DNA of 64,000 nucleotides from Colwellia sp. (GCF_013214175.1 NZ_JABSPA010000002.1:620001-684000); one strand, 5' to 3'. Positions 34,656 to 44,864 are shown, counted from the first letter of the stretch. The notes: generated from the letters alone by a model not told the origin. Program-made: numbers and translations.

Positions 34656-34943
34656 TTAGTGCTGAGCTAGCTTACCTTTATACTTAAGGATTTGTCGATC
34701 AAGCTTATCAACTAAAGTATCAATAGAGGCATACATATCGCCGTTAACCGCTGAGGCAAAAACTTCACTGCCATTTATATGGACATTGGCCTCTGCTTTT
34801 TGGTTAAGCTTTTCTACGGTAAGTACGACGTGAATATTATTGATATGATCAAAATGTCGCTCTAGTTTTGAGAATTTCGTATCTACATATTCGCGTAATG
34901 AACGTGTTACTTCTACATGATGGCCAGAAAGATTAATTTGCAT
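34656..34943 (-). CDS. hpf: Ribosome hibernation promoting factor HPF (short form)
   Basis: A 95-residue short HPF starting MQINLSGHHVEVTRSLREYV, with the conserved KLERHFDHINNIHVVLTVEK segment. HPF binds the 30S decoding region and helps form inactive 100S ribosomes in stationary phase. ATG 34943 is preferred to the in-frame ATG six bases earlier because AGGA then sits 8 bases upstream instead of 2, and because family members start MQINL. It lies just downstream of rpoN, as in most gammaproteobacteria. Confidence 0.95.
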   Translation of the reverse strand: MQINLSGHHVEVTRSLREYVDTKFSKLERHFDHINNIHVVLTVEKLNQKAEANVHINGSEVFASAVNGDMYASIDTLVDKLDRQILKYKGKLAQH

Positions 34944-34969
34944 AAGCATGATCCTTTTATTGTAGTGAT

Positions 34970-36487
34970 CTAAAGTAAACTCTTACGTTGGTTAGACGGC
35001 GGTATCGCTAATGATTCACGGTATTTAGCAATAGTGCGTCGTGCCACTTTTATTCCCTGCTCGGCCAATATATCAGCCATTTTACTATCACTTAACGGTT
35101 TAGCAGGCGTTTCCGCTAAGATAAGTTTTTTAATTAAAGAGCGAATTGCTGTAGACGAACACTCACCACCATTTTCAGTACTAACATGGCTGGAGAAGAA
35201 GTACTTCAACTCGAAGATGCCTCTAGGGGTGTGCATATACTTTTGTGTAGTAACTCGCGATATGGTCGATTCATGCATATCAACTGCTTCGGCAATATCG
35301 TTTAGAACCATAGGGCGCATCGCTTCAGCACCATGTTCTAAAAAACCTTGCTGGCGTTGCACAATACAGTTAGATACTTTAAGCAGGGTGTCATTGCGAG
35401 ACTCTAAGCTCTTAATAAACCATTTGGCTTCTTGTAAGTTAGATCTAATAAATTGACCATCATTGGTTGATGATTTCATTGTTTTAGACATAGCTGCATA
35501 TTGCTGATTAATAGATAGCTTTGGCGCTGTGTCAGAGTTTAATTCAACCACCCAACGACCATTTTTCTTTTCAACGGTTACATCAGGAATAACGTATTGG
35601 TCATCGCCTTTAATAACAGCATCACCTGGGCGAGGGTTTAAGCTTTGGATCAAGCGCATAACTTCACGCAGTTGATCTTCTTTTAGCTTGGTTTTCCGCA
35701 TTAACTGGCGATAATCTCGGTTACCAAGTAAATCAATATGTTCATTGATAATTAATTTACTTTCTTTTAGGTAAGGGGTATCAGCACTAAATTGATTTAA
35801 TTGAATAAGTAAACAGTCAGGAATTGAGCGAGCAGCGACACCAATGGGGTCAAACATATTAATACGTTTTAAGACCGCTTCCACTTCATCGAGCTCAAGG
35901 CCTTCAGTGCCAACACTTTCTAGAATATCTTCTGGTGATACTGTTAAGTACCCGGCATCGTCAACCGCTTCAATAATAGCAATAGCAATGGTTTTATCGG
36001 TATCAGTGAACGGCGTTAATTCCATTTGCCACAATAGATGATCTTGAATGGAATCAGTGGTTTCACCTTGATAGGTATAATCATCTGCGGGACTGCTGAC
36101 TGCGCCGGTATTTGAAACCCCAGCACTGTAACTCTCTTCCCAGGTAGTATCGATATTAAGCTCTTCTGGGATGTCCTTTTTTTCCATGGCCTCAGTGGTG
36201 CTAATTTCGTCAATACTTGCCGGTTGCTCTTCACTGCCATCACTTGTTGGCAACTCAGTGCTAGTTTCAGCGGGACTGGTTGAAAAAGCTTCTTCTAGAT
36301 TATTTTGTTCACCAGTACTTTCACTTTGAACTTTTTCATCAAGCTCAAGTAATGGATTGCTTTCTAAAATTTCTTGAATTTCTTGTTGTAACTCTAATGT
36401 CGACAATTGCAGCAGTTTGATTGCTTGTTGCAATTGGGGAGTCATGGTTAATTGTTGTCCAATACGGAGCTGTAATGTAGGGCGCAT
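34970..36487 (-). CDS. rpoN: RNA polymerase sigma-54 factor RpoN
   Basis: A 505-residue sigma-54. The N-terminal glutamine-rich activator-interaction region begins [21 protein letters not shown] Glu/Ser/Thr-rich acidic linker follows (about 50-125), then the core-binding domain, the helix-turn-helix (about 390-410, [17 protein letters not shown]) and the RpoN box [12 protein letters not shown] (about 485-496) that reads the -24 element. It is co-directional with lptB upstream and hpf-ptsN-rapZ-ptsO downstream. Confidence 0.98.
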   Translation of the reverse strand: MRPTLQLRIGQQLTMTPQLQQAIKLLQLSTLELQQEIQEILESNPLLELDEKVQSESTGEQNNLEEAFSTSPAETSTELPTSDGSEEQPASIDEISTTEAMEKKDIPEELNIDTTWEESYSAGVSNTGAVSSPADDYTYQGETTDSIQDHLLWQMELTPFTDTDKTIAIAIIEAVDDAGYLTVSPEDILESVGTEGLELDEVEAVLKRINMFDPIGVAARSIPDCLLIQLNQFSADTPYLKESKLIINEHIDLLGNRDYRQLMRKTKLKEDQLREVMRLIQSLNPRPGDAVIKGDDQYVIPDVTVEKKNGRWVVELNSDTAPKLSINQQYAAMSKTMKSSTNDGQFIRSNLQEAKWFIKSLESRNDTLLKVSNCIVQRQQGFLEHGAEAMRPMVLNDIAEAVDMHESTISRVTTQKYMHTPRGIFELKYFFSSHVSTENGGECSSTAIRSLIKKLILAETPAKPLSDSKMADILAEQGIKVARRTIAKYRESLAIPPSNQRKSLL

Positions 36488-36593
36488 CTAGGTTATATGT
36501 TTTCCTATTTATTATTCTTAGTAGTTATCACGGGTAATGTTTAACTACTTTGCTATTAAACTGTTCTGGCTAGAGCTACTTTATATAACTTTA

Positions 36594-37355
36594 CTATAGC
36601 GTGAATTGTTCGCCTAGGTATACATCTCTCACTTTTTGATTCGCAAGAATTTGCTCGGCGTTGCCTTGGGCAATTATTTCACCGTGGCTAACTATATAAG
36701 CATGTTCACAAACGTCTAAAGTTTCTCTTACATTATGATCGGTAATTAATATACCGATACCTCGTTGCTTTAATTGTAATATTATTTTTTTAATATCGCC
36801 AACCGAAATAGGATCAACACCGGCAAAAGGCTCATCTAATAAAATAAATTGTGGATCTGCCGCTAATGCTCGGGCAATTTCAACACGTCGTCGTTCACCA
36901 CCTGATAAGCTCATACCGGTATTATCTTTGATATGACAGATATGAAACTCTTCTAAGAGATGTTCAAGCTTTTCTGCGCGTTGTGTTTCATTAAGCTCTT
37001 TACGTGTTTGTAATATAGCCATGATATTGTCAGAAACGGTAAGTTTTCTAAAAATTGATGCTTCTTGCGGTAAATAACCTATGCCACGACGAGCTCTTTC
37101 ATGCATAGGAGCAAGCGTTAAGTCTTCGCCGTTCAGTTTAATGGTGCCATTGTCATTAGGTACTAAGCCAACGATCATATAAAACGAGGTGGTTTTTCCT
37201 GCACCATTGGGCCCTAATAAACCAACTATTTGCCCAGCATCAACTTGCAAACTGACATTTTTGACAACCTGCCTGCTTTTATAAGACTTAGATAAACCCT
37301 CGGCAATTAAAGTGTTTTTAGGGGAGGTACTATCGATATTAGTTTTCACTGCCAT
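36594..37355 (-). CDS. lptB: LPS export ABC transporter ATPase LptB
   Basis: A roughly 253-residue ABC ATPase: Walker [15 protein letters not shown] (about 45), Q-loop [13 protein letters not shown], signature [15 protein letters not shown] and Walker [16 protein letters not shown], the LptB-specific FAGVDP form. With LptFG (not in the window) it extracts LPS from the inner membrane and drives it through LptC-LptA-LptD. ATG 37355 (MAVKTNIDS) is preferred to the in-frame TTG at 37382; it overlaps lptA by 17 bases. Confidence 0.97.
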   Translation of the reverse strand: MAVKTNIDSTSPKNTLIAEGLSKSYKSRQVVKNVSLQVDAGQIVGLLGPNGAGKTTSFYMIVGLVPNDNGTIKLNGEDLTLAPMHERARRGIGYLPQEASIFRKLTVSDNIMAILQTRKELNETQRAEKLEHLLEEFHICHIKDNTGMSLSGGERRRVEIARALAADPQFILLDEPFAGVDPISVGDIKKIILQLKQRGIGILITDHNVRETLDVCEHAYIVSHGEIIAQGNAEQILANQKVRDVYLGEQFTL

Positions 37356-37959
37356 TACCTTTTTTTTCTGATTTTTTATCAACTACTTTATCAGAGGCTT
37401 TTTCTGCTTTAGACTTTTCGTAAGTTTCTTTTTGTTTCTTTAATATTGTTGGTTGCAGGACGGTAGTAACAGACTGATTCTCTGAGCCTTGTGCTTCTAG
37501 TTTTTCGCTTAAGGTATTGTAAGTAATTTCATTACCTCGGACTTCACTACCTGCTTGCTTGACTAAAGCATTACCTGAAATTGTGATCATATTAGCGTTA
37601 GGGATATAGGTGATTTCATCGGCTTGTAATTTAATTAAGCTACCGTCTTCGAGTTTCTGTTGAAAGACCGCTGGATTACCTTTGGCTAGATAGGTATCAG
37701 TTTTCTCACCGCTGTTTTTATCGATACTGCTAAAGACCATAACTATATCGGCGGTAATAGAAATAGAGCCTTGTTGGATGCTAACATTATCTAAATAGCT
37801 GGCAATTTTGTTTTTAAGATCGGCAGACTGGCGTTGTGATTTAATAGTTATTTCTTGCTCTAAATCTTCTTTAGCAGCTTGGGCGCTAGTGAATAAGAAT
37901 AGACTGCAAGTTAGGGCCAGTACTTTTAATGCACTTGGGTGTAAATTAGCTTTCATCAT
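37339..37959 (-). CDS. lptA: Periplasmic LPS bridge protein LptA
   Basis: A protein of about 206 residues with signal peptide ([21 protein letters not shown]) and an OstA/LptA beta-jellyroll domain, including [20 protein letters not shown]. LptA polymers span the periplasm between LptC and LptD. The ATGATG at 37959/37956 overlaps the lptC end by about 14 bases and is preferred to an ATG at 37983. The C-terminal 40 residues are Lys/Glu/Ser-rich and probably disordered. Order lptC-lptA-lptB-rpoN is conserved. Confidence 0.93.
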   Translation of the reverse strand: MMKANLHPSALKVLALTCSLFLFTSAQAAKEDLEQEITIKSQRQSADLKNKIASYLDNVSIQQGSISITADIVMVFSSIDKNSGEKTDTYLAKGNPAVFQQKLEDGSLIKLQADEITYIPNANMITISGNALVKQAGSEVRGNEITYNTLSEKLEAQGSENQSVTTVLQPTILKKQKETYEKSKAEKASDKVVDKKSEKKGNGSEN

Positions 37960-38515
37960 GTTTTTTATAAATAGTACGTTCATGCTGGGTTAGGGTCATT
38001 TTTTTAGTGTTTAAATCGATAATTAATCCTGAGCCGTACATGGTGAAGTCTTTGCCGACCACAATAACGGCTTGCTCTGAACTAATGATATTGGTTTTTA
38101 AATCTAATGCTATTGTTTTGCAATAAATCTCTTTTATTAAGCTATCAACTTCAGTTGCCTGAATATGGACCTGTGTTTTGAGTTCAACACGATTATCTTT
38201 GTACAGTGTCGCTTCTTGAGCGCTAACTTTCCATGGCTGACCATCTTTTTGTGGGTACAAAGTATAATGTGGCGCTTCAAAGTAACTCACCTCTAAATCA
38301 GCATAATGCTCCATTCGCTCTGCTTCAATGGTGTGAGATAATTGCCCCATTTCATTATAAATTCTACTTTTTAGTTTCTCAGCGATAAAATCAGGGCGCT
38401 CTACATCAACAATTAAGGTATCTTGTTCAATGGCTGCCGTACGCCATTCGATAATGCCATATATTAGCGCACTAAGCAGTAAAACAAATAGCGCTAGGCT
38501 ATTTAATCGGTTCAT
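37946..38515 (-). CDS. lptC: LPS export protein LptC
   Basis: A 189-residue bitopic protein with an N-terminal membrane helix (about 5-23, LALFVLLLSALIYGIIEW) and a periplasmic jellyroll containing EAPHYTLYPQKDGQPWKVSA and the C-terminal ALDLKTNIISSEQAVIV region, the LptC/YrbK pattern. It docks LptA to the LptBFG transporter. The start overlaps the kdsC stop by 4 bases (ATGA). Confidence 0.94.
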   Translation of the reverse strand: MNRLNSLALFVLLLSALIYGIIEWRTAAIEQDTLIVDVERPDFIAEKLKSRIYNEMGQLSHTIEAERMEHYADLEVSYFEAPHYTLYPQKDGQPWKVSAQEATLYKDNRVELKTQVHIQATEVDSLIKEIYCKTIALDLKTNIISSEQAVIVVGKDFTMYGSGLIIDLNTKKMTLTQHERTIYKKHDES

Positions 38516-39057
38516 ACACTAGCGCCTGTTGCGCCATCTAAGTTGCCTTGGCTTTGCATAATTAAGTCACAAATTTCTCGTACCGCGCCAAAACCGCCGC
38601 GGGTAAAAGTAATATAATCAGCGCCACGCAATACCAGTGGATGAGCATCTGCGACACAAATGCCTAATCCGACCGCTGCAATACAAGCTAAATCAGGGAC
38701 ATCATCACCTATATAAGCTACTTCGTTAAGGTCAATGTTTAATTGCTGAGCTAAATTAATTAATGCCGGTAATTTATCTTCTTGACCTTGAATAATATGC
38801 GCGACATTTAAAGCTTTCATACGATTTGCTACGATAGCAGAATTCCTACCGGTAATAATTGCTACCGCAACACCACTTGCACCTAAGGCTTTTATGCCAA
38901 AACCATCTTTAGTGTGGAAAGCTTTTAGTTCTTCACCATCATTACCCAAATAAATTCTACCGTCAGAAAATACGCCATCAACATCACAAATGAGTAACTT
39001 TATTTGCTCAGCTTTGACTAAAATTTTGTTGTGGACATCACCGTATAAGGTATTCAT
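38512..39057 (-). CDS. kdsC: 3-deoxy-D-manno-octulosonate 8-phosphate phosphatase KdsC
   Basis: A 181-residue HAD phosphatase with the nucleophile motif DVDGVFSDGRIYLGN (about 24-38), the AIITGRNS motif II (about 72) and GDDVPDLACI motif IV (about 120). It releases Kdo from Kdo-8-phosphate, the third step of Kdo synthesis for LPS inner core. It shares one base with kdsD upstream and four with lptC downstream, so the Kdo and LPS-transport genes form a single tightly coupled operon. Confidence 0.97.
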   Translation of the reverse strand: MNTLYGDVHNKILVKAEQIKLLICDVDGVFSDGRIYLGNDGEELKAFHTKDGFGIKALGASGVAVAIITGRNSAIVANRMKALNVAHIIQGQEDKLPALINLAQQLNIDLNEVAYIGDDVPDLACIAAVGLGICVADAHPLVLRGADYITFTRGGFGAVREICDLIMQSQGNLDGATGASV

Positions 39058-40022
39058 TAAAGTACTCCAGAACTTAATAAGTCATGCATATTCATGGCAC
39101 CAACAGGAGTATTGTTGTTATCAACAATAATCAGGCCGTTAATTTTTTTATCTTCCATTATTTTTAGGGCCTGCGCCGCGAGCATATCGCTTTGGGCAAC
39201 CTGCGGGTTGTGGGTCATTACTGTACTAATACTATCGCTGTGAATATCTATTCTGTTATCCAGTACTCTGCGAAGATCTCCATCAGTAAATAAGCCGACT
39301 ATTTGCTGTTCATTGTTAACTATCGCGGTCATGCCTAAGCCTTTCAATGACATTTCAACCAAGGCATCTTTGATAAGTGCATGCTCAGAAACCACTGGCA
39401 CTCGTTCACCTTGATGCATAATATCGTTGAGGCGCAGTAATAAGCGTTTACCTAAACTACCACCTGGGTGAGATAAGGCAAAATCATCAGCGGTAAAGTC
39501 ACGGGCATTTAATAAAGCTACAGCTAAGGCATCACCCATTACTAGGGCGGCGGTCGTGCTTGATGTTGGCGCTAAACCAAGTGGGCAAGCTTCAGCAGAG
39601 ACTTTAATGCAAACATGGGTGTCGGCTAATTTAGCTAGGGTAGAGTCTTTATTACCCGTCATTGAAATCAGTTTCGCGCCAATGCGCTTAATCACCGGGA
39701 TGATAGCGAGTACTTCGCTGGTTTCACCTGAATTAGAGATGGTTAACACTACATCGTTACCGGTGATCATACCTAAGTCACCATGGCTGGCTTCGCCGGG
39801 GTGAACAAAAAATGACGGTGTGCCAGTGCTAGCAAGGGTGGCTGCTATTTTTCCACCAATATGACCTGACTTGCCCATACCAATAACAATCACTCGACCT
39901 TTACAATGGAACATAAGTTGACAGGCAAGTTCAAAGCTATCATCAATGAATTGCACTAATTCAGCAATGGCTTGCTGCTCAATCTCAATTACGTTTTTTG
40001 CTAACTGTTTGAAATTTTTCAT
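39057..40022 (-). CDS. kdsD: D-arabinose 5-phosphate isomerase KdsD
   Basis: A 321-residue sugar isomerase: SIS domain (about 35-185) with VIVIGMGKSGHIGGKIAATL and STGTPSFFVHPGEASHGDLG, then two CBS domains (about 205-321), the usual KdsD layout. It converts ribulose 5-phosphate to arabinose 5-phosphate, the first committed step of Kdo synthesis. It is 25 bases after yrbG and one base overlapping kdsC. Confidence 0.97.
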   Translation of the reverse strand: MKNFKQLAKNVIEIEQQAIAELVQFIDDSFELACQLMFHCKGRVIVIGMGKSGHIGGKIAATLASTGTPSFFVHPGEASHGDLGMITGNDVVLTISNSGETSEVLAIIPVIKRIGAKLISMTGNKDSTLAKLADTHVCIKVSAEACPLGLAPTSSTTAALVMGDALAVALLNARDFTADDFALSHPGGSLGKRLLLRLNDIMHQGERVPVVSEHALIKDALVEMSLKGLGMTAIVNNEQQIVGLFTDGDLRRVLDNRIDIHSDSISTVMTHNPQVAQSDMLAAQALKIMEDKKINGLIIVDNNNTPVGAMNMHDLLSSGVL

Positions 40023-40047
40023 AATGATTAATTTATATCAACTCTGC

Positions 40048-41028
40048 TTATGATAATCGACTAAAAAGTAATACTTGATAAGCAATAAAGCTTAACAGTA
40101 ATAATACGCCTTTTGCACGAGTAATTCTAAATGCGCCCAATCGGCGACTAAAACATAAAATAAATAGCAATAAAGTAACACCTAACATATAGGGGGCATC
40201 TCTACTGGCGGCTGAAGGGTCAATATCACCGGGAGAAATAAGGGCCGCTAGTGGCAATACCGCTAAAATATTAAAGATATTTGAGCCAATTATATTACCC
40301 AAGGCTAAATCGTCTTCTTTTTTGATTATGCTCATAATACACGCGGCTAGCTCGGGTAAGCTAGTACCTATAGCAATAATGGTTAAGCCAATCACTAGGT
40401 CACTAATACCAAATGCTTTAGCAATAAATACCGAAGAATCCACCAAAAAGCTCGCACTTAATGGTAATAAAATGATTCCAATACCTAACCAAAGTAAAGA
40501 TAACTTCATACTTACTGCTGGGGCAACATCATGTTCAGCTTCAATAATTAAGGGGTCATCACTGGGCTTCCCTTGAGTTTTCTTTAATGTGATAACGAGT
40601 AGCGCAATGATGTAAATAGCAAAGCCGGACATTAAAATAATGCCTTCATAAAAACTAAAGTGGTTATCACTAAGTACCCAATAGCCTAATGCGGTGATGG
40701 CTAAAATCAGTGGGATTTCCCGTTTTATTGTTTGTGATGATACAGTTAAAGGTTGTAACAAGGCGGTAATACCAAGCACCAAAGCAATATTAGTAATATT
40801 TGAGCCAATGGCGTTACCAATGGCGGTATCTGGATTACCTTGCAAAGATGCCGTTGCCGCTACCATCATTTCGGGTGCTGAAGAACCCATTGCAACAATG
40901 GTTAAACCAATAATCATGGGTGAAATGCCTAAATTTCTCGCTAATGATGAAGCACCAAATACGAATTTATCGGCGCTCCAAACTAAAGCAATAAGGGCAA
41001 TGAGTAATATAAAAATTTGTTCTAGCAT
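40048..41028 (-). CDS. yrbG: Calcium/sodium antiporter-type exchanger YrbG
   Basis: A 326-residue exchanger of the CaCA family with ten to eleven hydrophobic helices and the two inverted alpha repeats AMGSSAPEMMVA (about 50) and AIGTSLPELAACI (about 210), whose acidic residues bind cation. YrbG sits upstream of kdsD in many gammaproteobacteria; its physiological ion is not established. ATG 41028 is chosen over an in-frame TTG at 41040 because TTGGAG lies 6 bases upstream. A repeat element begins 17 bases upstream of the start codon. Confidence 0.93.
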   Translation of the reverse strand: MLEQIFILLIALIALVWSADKFVFGASSLARNLGISPMIIGLTIVAMGSSAPEMMVAATASLQGNPDTAIGNAIGSNITNIALVLGITALLQPLTVSSQTIKREIPLILAITALGYWVLSDNHFSFYEGIILMSGFAIYIIALLVITLKKTQGKPSDDPLIIEAEHDVAPAVSMKLSLLWLGIGIILLPLSASFLVDSSVFIAKAFGISDLVIGLTIIAIGTSLPELAACIMSIIKKEDDLALGNIIGSNIFNILAVLPLAALISPGDIDPSAASRDAPYMLGVTLLLFILCFSRRLGAFRITRAKGVLLLLSFIAYQVLLFSRLS

Positions 41029-41044
41029 TAATGACTCCAAGGTG

Positions 41045-41322
41045 ATACCAAGTCGACTAAGTTTTTTCCCGCTCAGCGAGAATTAAAAAGGTTTAGAGGC
41101 AAGACATTGATTGCAGAGAATGGTTATTCCCTTGTCAAAATCAATAACGCAGCATATGAACCTTTACCTATATATTAGGTACTCGCCCTTTGGGAGTTTA
41201 TTAGCAAACTGATAACTGCCCAAAATTAATGAAATATAGAATGACTATGTTTAATCAATTTTTCTTGTTTTAAGCTCGCTAATATAGCTCTGAGTTGGGA
41301 GCAAACTGAATCGAATTGGTAT
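41045..41322. repeat. Dispersed structured repeat, copy A, with terminal inverted repeats
   Basis: This 278-bp element is homologous throughout to 50471-50735. The left end ATACCAAGTCGACTAAGTTT (41045) matches the reverse complement of the right end, ATACCAATTCGATTCAGTTT (41303-41322), giving imperfect terminal inverted repeats of about 26 bp. Inside, ATTGATT (41106) and AATCAAT (41139) can pair, and a GAATGGTTATTC hairpin sits between them. It encodes no protein. It lies between divergent yrbG and mlaF, immediately upstream of the yrbG ribosome binding site. The size, ends and lack of coding resemble a MITE or REP-like element. Confidence 0.85.
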
Positions 41323-41588
41323 TATGAGCAAATTGTCGCTGGTTGTTGAGCAAAAAAGAAGTAAATAATGTCAACAACAGGCAAATAGTATTAATTTGTC
41401 TTAGTTTTAAGCGAAAACGATCACTTTCTTACAATTTAGCTTAGAGTTTTTACACTTATTGCCTCGTTATTGGTTTATTTCTAATGAAGAATTGTTATGG
41501 CTCAGGTAAAATCACGGGCTACTAAAGAAATTATATTGCGGACTTAGTCTAATGGTCTGCGGCAATAAATTAACAGTGACGTTGAACA
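41323..41588 (+). other. AT-rich leader/promoter region of the mla operon
   Basis: This 266-base stretch follows repeat copy A and precedes mlaF. It contains no open frame of interest. An imperfect inverted repeat, TTGCGGAC and GTCTGCGGCAA around 41537-41565, could form a hairpin in the mlaF leader. The mlaF ATG has only a weak GTGA-type ribosome binding site. I could not assign a convincing -35/-10 pair. Confidence 0.4.
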
Positions 41589-42404
41589 ATGACAAAGCCT
41601 GCATCTGAAGAAAATTTGGTTGAAATTGAAAACCTAACCTTTAAACGGGGTGAGCGAGTTATCTTTGACGATCTCAGCTTGTCTATTCCGAAAGGAAAAG
41701 TGACCGCAATCATGGGACCCAGTGGTATAGGCAAAACAACCTTGCTGCGTTTAATTGGCGGTCAAATAAAACCAGAAAGTGGTAAAATACTCTTTGCTGG
41801 CAAAAACATACCTTTGCTATCACGTAGCGAGTTATATGAAGCACGTAAACATATGAGTATGCTTTTTCAAAGTGGCGCCTTATTTACCGATATGAATGTT
41901 TTTGACAATATAGCCTTCCCCATTCGAGAACACACCAAATTATCTGAAGCCATCATTGAAAAAATAGTATTAATGAAGCTAGAAGCCGTTGGTTTACGTG
42001 GTGCAAGGCATTTACAGCCTAGTGAACTTTCTGGCGGTATGGCTCGTCGAGTAGCATTAGCGCGTGCAATCGCTTTGGATCCCGAGCTGATTTTGTATGA
42101 TGAACCCTTTGCTGGCCAAGACCCTATTTCAATGGGGGTAATAGTGCGATTAATACGTTCATTAAGTGACGCGTTAGGATTAACTTCAGTGGTCGTTTCA
42201 CATGATGTCCCCGAAGTTATGAGTATCGCTGATTATATTTATATTGTAGCGGAAAAGAAAATCATTGGTCATGGTACCCCAGAGCAAATACGCCAAGATA
42301 CCTCGCCTTTGGTACAGCAGTTTGTGCAAGGTGAAGCTGATGGCCCAGTACCTTTTCATTATGAAGCGCCAGCTTATCGTGATGAACTTATGAAAATATC
42401 TTAA
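41589..42404 (+). CDS. mlaF: Phospholipid ABC transporter ATPase MlaF
   Basis: A 271-residue ABC ATPase: Walker A GPSGIGKTTLLRLIGG (about 42), signature LSGGMARRVALARAI (about 146) and Walker B LILYDEPFAGQDPIS. The LSGGMARR variant and FAGQDP form are typical of MlaF. With MlaE, MlaD and MlaB it forms the inner-membrane complex that moves phospholipid between the inner membrane and the periplasmic carrier MlaC. It is the first gene of mlaFEDCB, divergent from yrbG. Confidence 0.97.
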   Translation: MTKPASEENLVEIENLTFKRGERVIFDDLSLSIPKGKVTAIMGPSGIGKTTLLRLIGGQIKPESGKILFAGKNIPLLSRSELYEARKHMSMLFQSGALFTDMNVFDNIAFPIREHTKLSEAIIEKIVLMKLEAVGLRGARHLQPSELSGGMARRVALARAIALDPELILYDEPFAGQDPISMGVIVRLIRSLSDALGLTSVVVSHDVPEVMSIADYIYIVAEKKIIGHGTPEQIRQDTSPLVQQFVQGEADGPVPFHYEAPAYRDELMKIS

Positions 42405-42459
42405 GGGATAGTGAGTAAATGAACCTTATTCGAAATAGTAAAATTCGAGGCGTTAATTA

Positions 42460-43236
42460 GTGCAAAAGTTACATTATTTAGGTAAAAAAACCCTTAGCAT
42501 GATAAGTGGTTTAGGACGCGCAGTAATTTTGTTGGTATCAGCGTTAATGCATGTGCCTAATATACGTAAGGGTACACCTTTACTTATCCAGCAGCTTTAT
42601 AGTGTCGGTGTTTTGTCTTTATTGATAATTATCGTCTCGGGTACGTTTATAGGTATGGTGTTAGCTTTACAAGGCTATACTATTCTTGTCGGCTATGGCG
42701 CAGAAGCTAGCTTAGGTCCTATGGTTGCGCTGTCGTTATTACGAGAGCTTGGCCCTGTGGTTGCCGCGTTATTATTTGCTGGCCGAGCAGGCTCTGCTCT
42801 AACGGCTGAAATAGGTTTAATGAAAGCCACTGAGCAATTATCAAGCTTAGAGATGATGGCCATTGATCCATTAAGAAGAATTATTGCACCACGCTTTTGG
42901 GCCGGTTTTATTAGTTTACCTTTATTGGCCGCTATTTTCTCAATGGTGGGCATACTCGGTGCTTACGTCGTTGGTGTTGATTGGTTGGGTGTTGATGGCG
43001 GAACTTTTTGGTCAGTGATGCAAGATCAAGTCGATTTTGAAAAAGATATCCTCAACGGCGTAATCAAAAGTGTCGTATTTGCTTTTGTAGTGATGTGGAT
43101 AGCGGTATACAAAGGCTATGATTGTGAGCCTACCTCAGAGGGCATTAGTCGGGCAACTACCTCTACTGTGGTACAATCATCATTATGGGTTTTGTGTCTA
43201 GATTTTATTTTAACGGCGTTAATGTTCGTAAAATAA
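42460..43236 (+). CDS. mlaE: Phospholipid ABC transporter permease MlaE
   Basis: A 258-residue MlaE-family permease with five hydrophobic helices and the family motif [20 protein letters not shown] plus [20 protein letters not shown] (about 108-147). It starts with GTG at 42460, 9 bases after a GAGG ribosome binding site, the N-terminus [20 protein letters not shown] fitting the family. It lies 55 bases after mlaF. Confidence 0.96.
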   Translation: MQKLHYLGKKTLSMISGLGRAVILLVSALMHVPNIRKGTPLLIQQLYSVGVLSLLIIIVSGTFIGMVLALQGYTILVGYGAEASLGPMVALSLLRELGPVVAALLFAGRAGSALTAEIGLMKATEQLSSLEMMAIDPLRRIIAPRFWAGFISLPLLAAIFSMVGILGAYVVGVDWLGVDGGTFWSVMQDQVDFEKDILNGVIKSVVFAFVVMWIAVYKGYDCEPTSEGISRATTSTVVQSSLWVLCLDFILTALMFVK

Positions 43237-43303
43237 TCACGGTAAGAGTTAATCAGTCAGATGTTTATATTGAATTTTTTATTACAAGGCGTTGGTGAAA
43301 GAC

Positions 43304-43777
43304 ATGGTGTCTAAGAAAGTAGAGTTATTGGTAGGTTTTTTTGTTGCATTAGGCATAGCTGCCTTATTAATGTTGTCGCTAAAAGTTGCAGATGCAGGTC
43401 TTGGCGGTGGTAGTGAAAGTTATCAGCTTTTTGCTAAGTTCGATAATATTGGCGGTTTGAAAGTGCGCTCGCCTATTAAAATTGGTGGCGTTGTTGTCGG
43501 CCGTGTCAGCGATATATCGCTAGATGACGAAGATTATACACCTGTAGTCACTCTTGATATTTATATTCAATACAATAAGTTATCAGAGGCTACTTCTGTG
43601 GCAATATTAACTGCCGGTTTATTAGGTGAACAATATTTAGGTGTGCAACCAGGCTTTGTCGATGAGTCGGTTGATACTTTGCAACCAGGTGATTTTATTG
43701 AAGATACTAAGCCAGCCTTAGTATTAGAAGAGTTAATTGGACAGTTTTTATTTAGCCAAGGAAGTGGTGATGAATAA
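43304..43777 (+). CDS. mlaD: Phospholipid transporter MCE protein MlaD
   Basis: A 157-residue protein with one N-terminal membrane helix (about 9-29) and an MCE domain with YQLFAKFDNIGGLKVRSPIK and IGGVVVGRVSDISLD. The LLGEQYLGV segment and C-terminal ALVLEELIGQFLF match the helix that forms the hexameric MlaD pore. ATG 43304 (MVSKKVELLVGFF) aligns with the family N-terminus; an in-frame GTG at 43295 with AAGG is an alternative. It overlaps mlaC by 8 bases. Confidence 0.95.
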   Translation: MVSKKVELLVGFFVALGIAALLMLSLKVADAGLGGGSESYQLFAKFDNIGGLKVRSPIKIGGVVVGRVSDISLDDEDYTPVVTLDIYIQYNKLSEATSVAILTAGLLGEQYLGVQPGFVDESVDTLQPGDFIEDTKPALVLEELIGQFLFSQGSGDE

Positions 43778-44558
43778 GTTAGAGAATATAAGTAAGCTAT
43801 ATATAGGTAAGTGCAACAGTAATATTTTTGTTGGCTTAGTTTTAGGCCTGCTACTGAATAATACAGCTATGGCTAATACAGAAGCCGCAGCAACTAAGTT
43901 ACCTGTAGAGGCTACTAATCTCCCTTCACAGCCAACTAGACTTCTTGTTGACCAAAGTAATCCTTATAAAATGGTACGAGGTGCTGCCGAACAGACCTTT
44001 AAGCGCTTTGCTGCAGAGCAACAAGCTATCCAAGCAAACCCCAATTTGCTAAAGGATATAGTTCGTGAAGAGCTTATGCCTTATATCAATCATAAATATT
44101 CTGCCTTTAAAGTTATTGGTAAGCATTTAAAGAAAACAACCGACGCTGAACGTCGCGCATTTGTACCTGTTTTTCGTGAATACTTAGTGAGCTCTTATGC
44201 ACAAGTCTTTACTTTATATGATAATCAAGCGGTGGAGTTTTCCCCTGAAAAGTCTTATGAGGGTAAAAGAATTGTTGCGGTGAATACTCGCATTATCATG
44301 CCAGGTAGAGCTAATATTAATGTTGCTTTCAAAGTAAGACTTAATAAAAAGACTAAAGAGTGGCAAGCGTTTGATATGGTAGCAGAAGGCATAAGTTTAC
44401 TTGACTCAAAGCAAGCCGAGTTAGGTAGTATCATTAGGCAAAAGGGCCTACCTTATGTGACTGAATTATTAAAAAGAAAAAGCACTCGAGACATTGTCTT
44501 TAAAAGTCGTGCAGCCAAAGACAGTGGCACAACTGCAAAAAAAGCACAGCAAGGGTAA
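43770..44558 (+). CDS. mlaC: Periplasmic phospholipid-binding protein MlaC
   Basis: A 262-residue exported protein. The signal peptide spans about 1-35 (hydrophobic core NIFVGLVLGLLLNNTAMA). The Tol-Tol-Ttg2 (MlaC) domain follows, with FKVIGKHLKKTTDAERRAFV and WQAFDMVAEGISLLDSK. MlaC shuttles phospholipid between the outer-membrane MlaA complex and MlaFEDB. ATG 43770 follows AAGGA with 8-base spacing. The C-terminal tail after about 235 is Lys/Ala/Thr-rich. Confidence 0.94.
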   Translation: MNKLENISKLYIGKCNSNIFVGLVLGLLLNNTAMANTEAAATKLPVEATNLPSQPTRLLVDQSNPYKMVRGAAEQTFKRFAAEQQAIQANPNLLKDIVREELMPYINHKYSAFKVIGKHLKKTTDAERRAFVPVFREYLVSSYAQVFTLYDNQAVEFSPEKSYEGKRIVAVNTRIIMPGRANINVAFKVRLNKKTKEWQAFDMVAEGISLLDSKQAELGSIIRQKGLPYVTELLKRKSTRDIVFKSRAAKDSGTTAKKAQQG

Positions 44559-44561
44559 ATC

Positions 44562-44864
44562 GTGAGTAAAGCGAATATAGTTCTAAATCATGGTACTCTT
44601 ACTATTGCGGGTGAATTAACCCGTCATAGTGTCGCCGAAATTAAAAAAAATGCCTATGTTAACTGGTTTGCCCATGGTGCGGTGAACGTTGACCTAAGCC
44701 AAGTCAACAAGGCCGATACGGCTGGACTTGCTTGGTTATTTTACCTTTTGGAGCAGGCATCTCATCATAGCTGCCAATTAAGCTTTAGTAATGTTCCTGA
44801 GAAATTAACTAAACTAATTAGTTTAAGTGGCGTGGACGGTTTATTGCCCTTAGCATCTGATTAG
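44562..44864 (+). CDS. mlaB: STAS-domain protein MlaB
   Basis: A 100-residue STAS protein with GTG start (44562), AAGGG 8 bases upstream, and the family segment VDLSQVNKADTAGLAWLFYL (about 44-63). In E. coli MlaB binds MlaF and is needed for transporter stability and activity. It lies 3 bases after mlaC, consistent with the mlaFEDCB operon. Confidence 0.93.
   Translation: MSKANIVLNHGTLTIAGELTRHSVAEIKKNAYVNWFAHGAVNVDLSQVNKADTAGLAWLFYLLEQASHHSCQLSFSNVPEKLTKLISLSGVDGLLPLASD

Noticed and set aside
36513..36593. Sigma-54 or other autoregulatory site upstream of rpoN.
   Set aside because: No GGCAC-N5-TTGC pattern is present in the rpoN-lptB gap.
41537..41565. GCGGACTTAGTCTAATGGT upstream of mlaF looks like the 5' part of a tRNA (acceptor and D arm).
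   Set aside because: No anticodon arm, T arm (GGTTCGAATCC) or 3' acceptor strand follows, and the next bases are the mlaF leader. It pairs locally with TTGC/GCAA instead.
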